Positions 48,259 through 58,000 of a stretch of 64,000 nucleotides of DNA are shown here, one piece after another. Within the stretch, counting starts at the first letter, position 1. Each line of letters begins with the position of its first letter. The notes under the pieces were generated by a model. The model saw only the letters and a program-made list of their open reading frames with translations. It was not told the origin of the DNA and made no database searches. Origin of the DNA: Enchytraeus crypticus (Eukaryota; Annelida; Clitellata; Enchytraeida; Enchytraeidae); NCBI GenBank assembly GCA_905160935.1, contig CAJHZI010000447.1, forward strand, positions 1,925,001 through 1,989,000. Reading direction: 5' to 3'. Both the position numbers and the translations under genes were made by a program.

Positions 48259-48639
48259 TGTCTAGGTATCAAGTGCATTCGCGCATTTATTCAACTGCGA
48301 ATTTTAATATGTGATTCCAGCGACACTCAAATCTCATACTCTAAAACTATAGTACTAACGAATAACATAGCACATACTGGATCAGATGCACAATTGCTTG
48401 CTTAAGACCCACACAACAAAATTTAACTACACAACTAACACCTCATTTCAATCTAAAACAGAACTAGGTCTACACATTTTTAAACTACACAGATCAAATA
48501 TCAGTTTCCTACAACCGTCTCTTTTACAGCAAATATAATAATAGTTATTTCACATAAGAAGCTGTATGAAGGGGCCTACTTAACTATCAAAATTTATATA
48601 TTTTAATATGACTGGAGTAAAGCAGTCCTCAAATTCAAC

Positions 48640-48880
48640 TATACACCTTCTTTTAACACTTTCAAAACTTTATATACTGATCAAATCTATTCTTAAATTA
48701 ACTGACATATTTGGCCTCAACAACCTCATCTGGCAGCCCATTCCAAACACCAACAACTTTGACTGAAAAAATTCTTACGTATCTCAAGCTTACTTCTACA
48801 TTATCTTGTATTTGTGTCCTCTAGTTCTGCTATTATTTTCTATTTGAAACCAATTTATCCTACAAAGAAGGTCTCCGCCC
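48640..48880 (-). mobile_element. LINE C-terminal fragment (family G)
   Basis: On the minus strand, broken frames give SKLEIRKNFFSVKVVGVWNG and LPDEVVEAKYVS followed by FKNRFDQYIKF. The WNGLPDEVVEA motif is a common end of animal LINE reverse transcriptase proteins. Two stops are present. Confidence 0.8.
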
Positions 48881-48919
48881 TTGTTTAGTGAACTGTTGCT
48901 CACTTAGTTTGAGTTGGAC

Positions 48920-49150
48920 TCGCTTCCTTCCTGTTGCTGTTATCTGAATGATGTTACGGTTGTTCTGTTGCTGATGTTGTTGTTATCTGATTCATGTTAC
49001 GATGTTACTCTGTTGCTGATGTTGTTGTTATCTAAATGATGTTACGATGTTGCTATTGTTGTTGTTATTTTTATCTGAATGATGTTACTATATTGCTGAT
49101 GTTGTTGTTGTTGTTTTGATCTGAATGACGTTACTATGTTGCTGATGATG
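48920..49150. repeat. Degenerate repeat, GATGTTGTTGTTATCTGAAT units
   Basis: Five copies of TGATGTTACGATGTTGCTG and GATGTTGTTGTT at 45-60-bp spacing. Confidence 0.75.
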
Positions 49151-49396
49151 ACTTCAGTTCCTGTTGTAGTTGTTGATTCTATCGAGACCTAGTTCTATTA
49201 TAAGATTAACTGACTGATTTTAGTCTAAATCGTCAAAATTGACGACACAGGACTTAATCGATTGCAAAATATTTAATGCAGTTAGTAGTTAGTTAATTCT
49301 CAAAAAATATTAATTTTAGCAAATTACTAATTTTATTCTAATCAAGTTATTTTTACTCATCTCCCTCTCTCTTTCTCTCTCTCTCTATGTATATGT

Positions 49397-49536
49397 TGGC
49401 TGGAGCCAATGGCGATGTCGAAAGATATTCGACCGCGGATCAGTATGTGCGGGGTTCAAATCCTGGGCTCGCCCGTCACTGACATTGCTTGCGAGTGAGG
49501 AAACTGACGTTAACATTAGCTTTACCAGCTTTGCTT
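49397..49536 (+). mobile_element. tRNA-derived SINE (family A), full length
   Basis: GGCTGGAGCCAATGGCGATG, GACCGCGGATCAGTATGTGC, B box GGTTCAAATCC, CTTGCGAGTGAGGAAACTGA and CGTTAACATTAGCTTTACCA. It is preceded by (CT)n. Confidence 0.88.
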
Positions 49537-49727
49537 TTTGCTTTCTCTCTATGTATATGTTTCTTTATTTCTGAACAATTTTCTACAACCGATAACTCTT
49601 GAATCTGATATGCAGGCAAATATCAAATGTACCCAATTCATGAATTTTTAGCGATGTTTTTAATTACAATACTAGCACCTGATACCATGTTTATCAGTCT
49701 AATTTATTAATTTTTAATATAAAACGT

Positions 49728-49889
49728 TTATAATGACGCGAATCCGGCCGGTATGTAGCTACTGTCAGTGTTTGGATCAAGCATTGCTAAGAATTTAAAT
49801 CTTTCTCCCATCTGATCACTATCTGTCAGCATCCTATACCCACTGATCAGACTCTTCTGCTGCTGCAGTGTTGCTTTCTTCAATAACAT
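49728..49889 (-). CDS. NDUFAF7: NDUFAF7 last exon
   Basis: Encodes MLLKKATLQQQKSLISGYRM, LTDSDQMGERFKFLAMLDPN and TDSSYIPAGFASL before TAA. GYxML and MGERFxFxAL are family signatures. The acceptor ATGTGTAG is the last of a tandem array. Confidence 0.93.
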   Translation of the reverse strand: MLLKKATLQQQKSLISGYRMLTDSDQMGERFKFLAMLDPNTDSSYIPAGFASL

Positions 49890-52748
49890 CTACACATACA
49901 TATAGAAACATCTACACATACATATAGATACATCTACATGTACATACAGAAACATCTACACATGCGCTCAGAAACATCTACACGTACATACAGATACATC
50001 AACACGTACATTCTGAACAACACGTACATTCTGAATCATCTACACATACACTCAGAAACATCTACAAGTACATACAGATACATCTACACGTACACACAGA
50101 TACATCTACACATCTGCAATAATGATGTATCTGTATACAGATACATCTACAAGTACGTACAGATACATCTACACGTACATACAGATACATCTACACACAT
50201 TCAGCAACATCTATACGTACATACAGAAACATCTACACATAGTTCACCAATATAGTATTATATAAATACTTCCAGTAGTATCTGCACATGCATGCCATAA
50301 TGTACATGCATGTGTAGACACTACTACGTGCAGGAACATACATAAGCAGTTGCGTATTATGAACATTCTGAAGCTTATACATACCAATTAGCGCTTCTGT
50401 GGCCCTTAGTCTACATCTGCGCCTTATAAATATACGAGTCTTGAATTGTTTATTAATTAATTGGCAAGTGCAGACCTGACTTCCTCAATACATGAAGATT
50501 AAATTAGACATACTCTTGCAATTTTCTCCATCCAACACGAAACAACAAACTATAACTAACCTATCTTTTCACCAATATTTATTTTTATATAAATTCGCAT
50601 CTCCCAGAGACAGAGAGTTACCCCTTTACGCGCAGCATGGTTATATATAATTAATTAACACAGCATAATACAGGAATCTTTCAACCTTTGAAGGCAGAAT
50701 GTACTCCATAGCATCTCTCCATTTATAGCACAGAATTTTTTTTAAATGCTGATAATTACATTTTTGGATTGACATTAAAATCTAATTGTCTGTTAAAGCA
50801 AACGTAAGTATACAGTAGCATGTAGTAACCTGCAAACGGACTTGTATACCCATGTTGTGTAGGAACACCGATTGAGATATGGGACCGTGCGTACGAACTA
50901 AGCATATATACATAGAATTTACAACATTCAGTACATGCATAAATACATTAAGAATACACATAATATCTAAATTGGTAAATAGCAAAATAAATTGTAGCAA
51001 ATTTAAGTGAGACGACTTGTTTATAGTCTAAAAGCAGGCAAAGATAATATTAACGTCAGTTTCCACACTCGAAAGCGATATCAGTGATGGGCGAGCCAAG
51101 GATTCGAACCCCGCACATACTGATCCGCGGTCGAATATCTTACCGACATCGCCACTTGCTCCAGCCAGTGGCGATGTCGGTAATGAAAAGGTTTATGAGA
51201 GCTCAGTAAAATCAGAACTGGAAATGAAAGTTCTAGTTAACTGCAGTAAGTGAACCTACTAAGCTACTCCAAGACGACCTCTTAAAATATATTCAATAAT
51301 ATTACATTTACATAGGTATTTGATAGCGTTTACTAATTTACGCGATATATTCTGCAATTTATATAAGCCTAACAAATATTGATCGATATAATTTAAATAT
51401 ATCGATACAAAGATATTCAGATTTTATATGCACTTAATATTTTAGACACAGTGAATCCAATACTACGTATTACAACTATTACAAACTACGTTTAGACATC
51501 TTTTGGCTACTTGAATGATAAAGATTGCAGATATTAAAGTATCTGTATTGTATAATATTTTAACTACTTTATAATACGCCACCCCATCGCACTTCATGGC
51601 TTCAAGTTTCGTTGTAATGTAAATGCGTTCCTTTTTATTGTATTCTCGTGCGCATTTAAACGACGTTCTTCTAAGTAGTATCTAACAGAACTGATTTATA
51701 CTAACTAATGGAAGCTTCACAGAAATTGGTTATTTATTATTATTATTTACTTTAATGCATGCGAAATTAGGTCTCATTTTACATATACACCTCCTAAGTA
51801 AAAAAGAATAACCTTCACAGAAGCAAATTTATACATTCGAGTGAACATTACATTTGACGTCCCAGACACTATACTTAGATATTGAAACAGACACTAAGCA
51901 TTTATGATACCTTTGTATCATCGTCGTCGTCATCATCATCATCATCATCATCATTGTCAGGATCACATATTTGATGTATTAATTAGTAGTGTATATATGT
52001 TTTGTAACTGAGGATGTAAAGTGCTATTTTGTAGCCTAATACTTTATATGTAAAGATAATATTATACGAGTCACCTGTTCCGATCTCCGTCGTGGGCGGG
52101 GCTTAAATAGTTTCAGAGCCTCTGATTGGTGGGGCCAGCCTGGTCAGAGGAGAATTGAAGAGGTGAAGGTTTGTTTACAAAGACACGTGAAAAAGGTTTG
52201 GAGGAGATAACACGTGCTTGGAAAGATATTAGGAAAGATACAGGTCTTTCTCGTCTAGACGATATACACGATAGTGGCTTATCTGTGAGCAGATAAGACC
52301 GTGGTGGAGACCTTAAGTGTGGTAAAAGGAAACGCAGGAGAACAGAGATAGCTTCGTTTTGTAGGTGCTAGCGTAGAACACAAAGGTTCTTACGGTAGAA
52401 TTTCTAAAGTAGTTTTGTGGTCGTTATTTAAATTTAAACGTTGAATTACTAATATATAATTTGTGCATATAGTCGTAGGCCTATGTGTTAAATTTGCGAT
52501 CGAATATTTTATTTTGGATTGTATCTCGAGTTACTATATTTTGCGCGATAGAACTATTGGATATTTTCCTTTCTTTGTACACTGTCTGTAAGTACTATTT
52601 AATTCGTGTTATGTTTAATAAATTTCATTTCATTTTTTAAAACACGCCTTCGTGATTAAAAGCTTTAGATTAAATTCAGCGAGCTCTCGAGGCCGAGGTC
52701 AATGTTTTAGGATTAAAATAATTTAATGAACATTAGAGACCTTGACAG

Positions 52749-52784
<36 letters not shown>

Positions 52785-55041
52785 CCACCACCATCATCAT
52801 CATCATCTTCTTCTTCCCTTAAATCCCAGTTTAACCAGGGTCGGGATATGAATAGACTTTCAAGTTTATCCATTCATTATAATAACTAGAATGATTATAT
52901 TGGATGATTCTACAGTTATTATTATTTCTATGAAATACCCTGTGCTTTACAGTACTCTGGATTAAGTAGAAGATACACGATAAATTGATAATTTACATTT
53001 AAAAGGCATACCATTGCTGGTGATGCAATGCTTGTAATAGCTAAAGTCAACATCAGCAGTCAAATCAGCCGAGCCTGGTTCAGCCAGCACTGGATACAGC
53101 TTGTGATCTCTAAATCCCTGAACAAAATACACATCACTAGATATAACTGACGATGCCTTTAACGCCCTGCATACAAAACCTGGCAATAGAAACAGATCTT
53201 GATCTCAAAAACCCTACGCATGATAATACTGAATAATAATAAAAAACCTGCGCATACACATAATACTGAATAACGTTAAAGGACAGAAATTATTCCTCCT
53301 TTCAACCTGCTGCTTTGTCTCAATTTTTATTCGACATTGATGGTCTAGGTAAAAATGAAACCTTAACGTCAGCTATACTCGGTCTGACCCTATCAAGTGT
53401 ATAGAACTTGTTTTTTATTTGCCCCATCGGACGATATAAACCCTGCTGCATCGCAGTCTGGAACTCGAGATCTCTTGTTCGAGAGACGAACGTTCTACAC
53501 TGCACAAAAATTAAAACATTTGCATTTCTAAGTATCATAGTGAACTGCCACTTGGCAGAAAACTGAAGAAGAAGAACATTACAGCAGTTGCATGTTATTC
53601 ATTACAGGGAATAGGTAATACTTTATTATGCCAATCAGATAAATTATATGGTCATACGATTATTACGATGATACAAATACATTATACCTTCGTGAATCCA
53701 TGCATTTATAAACATGAGTAAATACAGATTAAATAAATAAACAGTAGAACAATGAATACCCTGAAGGTATCACTCTTCTCGCCACTGTGCCCATAGTCAG
53801 CTATGAGAGCCACTCCACCATCAGTGGAGATCCTCTCAGCCATCTCCTGCATCACAACAGCTCCCTGGGGACACAGCTCTACGTGATCACGTGACTCCCT
53901 GTTATGCACTGTCTGCGTGACGTTAATAACAATTAATAACAACAATTAGAGTGCTACAGTCATCAATGACACATCGAGCACTATTGAGACAAAATCAAGC
54001 CGGCTAGCAAAAAGAAGGTCCAAAAACGGTGCAAATTCCAAAATCCAGATAATGAGTCCAAAGTAAAGGGAATTAAAGAAAAGGTGGTTTAGGTGCAGGT
54101 CGCTGTTCAAGGACACTGGATGGAAAAGAGAGATGGAAAAGAAGTCATACAAATACAAAACATCATAAGAGCGTCTCCTCACACTCACCAGAAGTGCTCT
54201 CGGCCTTTCCCTTTTCCTTTTTCCTTTCTAGCGTTGCATTAAATGACAATGACGAGAATACGTATTTAGAACATAATGATGAGAATACGTATTTAGAACA
54301 TAGAAATAGCATAAGGTTAAAACAAGCTTCGAAGACAATAACCTTAAGATAAATAACCTTAATGGTAAACTTACTCAAAATACGGAGTTTGCACTTACTT
54401 AAGTTAAAACGTTTTAGTGTAATTGATAACCAATGATATATCACTTTGTTAACACTGTTACACAAGCATTTAGCGATCACAAAGGTATGCTCGCTCTGAA
54501 ATGTCACATCTATTGCAAAGTAATAGGACAACCTTTAGAAGCAGTTTTGAGGCAGCAGCGTCAGTAAACCAGAGAGCAATAGGACAACCATTAGAAGCAG
54601 TTTTGAGGCAGCAGTATCAGTAAACTAGAGAGTAATAGAACAACCTTTAGAAGCAGTTTTGAGGCAGCAGTGTCAGTTGACGAGAGAACAAATCGAAGGT
54701 GATGCTCTGACCGAGGATCGTCATCGATGTCTATCAGAACCTCGCGCCATCTATCACCCATCTTCTGCAAAATATAATCAATAATGGCATAAAATTATTA
54801 CGGGCAAACTGGATAGTTTTCTCAGATAATGACGCCCCTGCCCAGTAAATTTTAGTCGAAGCTGAGGAAGGCATAGGGGGCCCACTTCGTCATAAGCAGA
54901 ATCCCTCGAGAATAATGGTATATCATAAGGAATGTTATAGATGATTTAAAGACCCACTCGTATGTGTACATGAAGAGGAAAACCGAAGCTAGAGAAGAGT
55001 TGAAGCGTTATATACTATTGACCTGCCAGTAGACAGTGCAC

Positions 55042-55088
<47 letters not shown>

Positions 55089-58000
55089 CATAAAATAATA
55101 TCTTCAACCAGCGGCAGCATCGGTTGGATCTCAAGGTTCAATATGTGAGGGTTCAAATGCAGGCCTCTCGTCAGTGAGATCATTTAGAGAGACGAAAGGG
55201 TTGTTAACATCATGACTGGAGCCAGTGGCGATGTCTGTAAGATATCCGACCGCAGATCAGTATGTGTGGGTTTCAAATCATTCAAATATTATGTGGGGTT
55301 GTGCATCCATTTCAGTTCTAAAAGAATTATTCGTACTACAAAATCGTGCAATTAGAATTATTAATAATTGTAACTATTTATCTCATACGTCGTCCAAATT
55401 TAAGGACCTTGCTATGTTGAAATTGTCTGATATGAATTATTACAACACAGTGTTAGTTATGTTAAAATGTAAAAAAATTGCTCACCATTAATTTGCAACC
55501 AGTTTGTTACACCTAGAACTTTTGTATATCATAATAATTATTATCTCAGAACTGTGAATGAATTCACTGAAAGGTCTAAGTTACGGTAGAACCAACCTAG
55601 CAATCTTATCTTTTTATCAATCTATCAACAATCTTGTAGTCTTCGCTCCTCTAGTAAAAACCTTCTCACTGTACCAAACATTAAATCTGCCACGGACAGA
55701 CGCTCCTTCATGTTTTCAGCTCCGACAATATGGAACTCCTGCAAAAACATCTTTAATCTTGTAATTGTATTGGTACTTTCCTAGGAAAGCTAAAAACCCA
55801 TCTCTCTCCGCCATAGGTCTAAATTTTGAGCTAAATCAAACGTTTTAACCCATTGAGTTTTAATTTTGGTGTTATTATTTAGCAGACTTGCAATTTTAAG
55901 ATAAATTATGTTTAATTGCGAGAGAAAGCTGACTTGGAACTTGTGTATTGGCAGAGCATCGAAGAACTCGTGAGCGATGATACAGGAGAAACCTCTCTCA
56001 ACCTCAGAGAGTTGTCTGTGCCACCGTATCCTAACCCCGTGTCTGCTCACACAACTCTCAACTGACGAGCTGTCCGCTCTTATGTCTGCAGACACTGCTG
56101 GTCTGTCAGACGATACAACAATGCAGAACTGTCATATTCATAACTTTGATCCCTACATCGCAATAGAGATATATCTCATAGCTTTGATATATCTCATAGC
56201 TTCATGGCTGGAGCCAGTGGCGAAGTCGGTAAGATACTCGACCGCGGATCAGTTGATGCGGGTTCAAATCCTGGGCTCGCCCGTCACTGACATCGCTTTC
56301 GAGTGAGGAAACTGACGTTAACCTTAGCTTTACCAGCTTTATAAGGTTTAGTATACATAGCTGTTTGATATAAAATAATTAACCGTGCATAGTGGTGATT
56401 TATTATTAACATTATTATTGATATGATGATCTTTGTCTTTCTCTTCAACACATGTTTTTTCGGATCGTTTGGGGTAAATCAATTTGTATTTACATGTGAT
56501 GGGGGACGTCCCTGACATCATCCTTGTATGAGAAAACGGACGTTAAACCTTTATTATTATTTTAATTATTTTATGATGTAACTTTGTATACTGACGCAAT
56601 AAAATAACCATCTCTGTACACTGACGGGATAACGACTCACTCTGTGTTGTGCTGTGACGGCTGCTGAGTTGTGCGGAGTTTATCAGTGTTGAGTGTTTGA
56701 CCTGTGAGCACTCGTCTCTGTATCTCCATCATCCTAGGACTCACTTCCACCAGCTCCACTCTAACTGCTTCCCTCATGCCTTCAAACTGAGTGCACACCT
56801 ACACAGTGCACAACCATATGTACACTCAAAATGAGTGCACACCTACACAGTGCACAACCACGTGTACACTCACAGCTTGTCTCATGCCTTCAAACTGAGT
56901 GCACACCTGCACAGTGCACAACCACGTGTACACTCACAGCTTATCTCAGGCCATCACACTATTTACCTGTAAATGGTAAAACTCATGTGCAGAGACTGGG
57001 GCAAAACATAAACTCCTAATGAAATCCGTACAACTTAGTCAAATCTCACAATATCTTCACAAAAGTTTCAGATTCTTGCTGATGAGACTGGCTTAAATTG
57101 CAAAAGCGCTGCGACAAAAATTACAAGCTTAACACATCAAAATATGGTCGCAGTCAACTGATTTCATTCACTGCATGTACTGGAGTTGCGTAAGAGGTGT
57201 CACGTGTTACTTCTAACATAGGCTCTAGTCACATTTTAACATCTACTCAAATATAATTGATACCAAAAATAACAGACCTTGTCAGAATCTGTCATTAGCT
57301 TAAAAGAAACTTGACTCTCTAATCAATAAATCATACTTTAAAATTTTTTATTACTCTTTCGTAAAGACGCTGGGGCATTTTTATATGTGAATATACTTCT
57401 GTCAAATCAACAGATTGGATGTAGACATTCTTCGTCTAGAAGATCTAAATATTTTGTGAACTTTTTGAAAATTTCGAGTTCTGATTAAGTTACTGAGATT
57501 TCACTAGAGGTGTATTTTATTACTCCAGTCTGTAAACTAACAATTTGTCTCAAGCATTCCAACTGTGCATATCTACACAGTGCACAACCAGATGTTCCAG
57601 CCAATAACCGTATACAAGCAGACTATAGGCTCAGAAGTTCATGCATCTAAGTGAACATTTGTTGCTTTATTTCATTGAGCTCCTAAATACTAATCTAATT
57701 GACATTCCATAAGCATTAATACTACCACAGTTATCTAGCTAAATTCAAGAAACATTTCCCAAATTCCTATCATATCAGCAATGGGGACGACCAATGTTTG
57801 AAGAACCTAGGTCAGATACATTCAAACATGCAAGATAGTACTTTATAACAGTAGTACACATTTAATATACATATAACATGGATTGTCTAAGTATATGAGA
57901 AGACTCTCCCCCCCCCCCCACCCTCTCTCTCTAGAGTGTAAAGGTCCAAGATACACAATATCACTCAAATTCTGCTTTCTTACAAAATAAAGAACACTCC

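Noticed and set aside
49938..50255. 105-codon frame with HLHIHSETSTSTYRYI repeats
   Set aside because: Translation of the minisatellite abutting the last NDUFAF7 exon, on the opposite strand.
53946..54531. Minus-strand frames of 80 and 122 codons as genes or exons
   Set aside because: They lie between two well-supported NDUFAF7 exons, match nothing I know and include intron sequence; chance frames.
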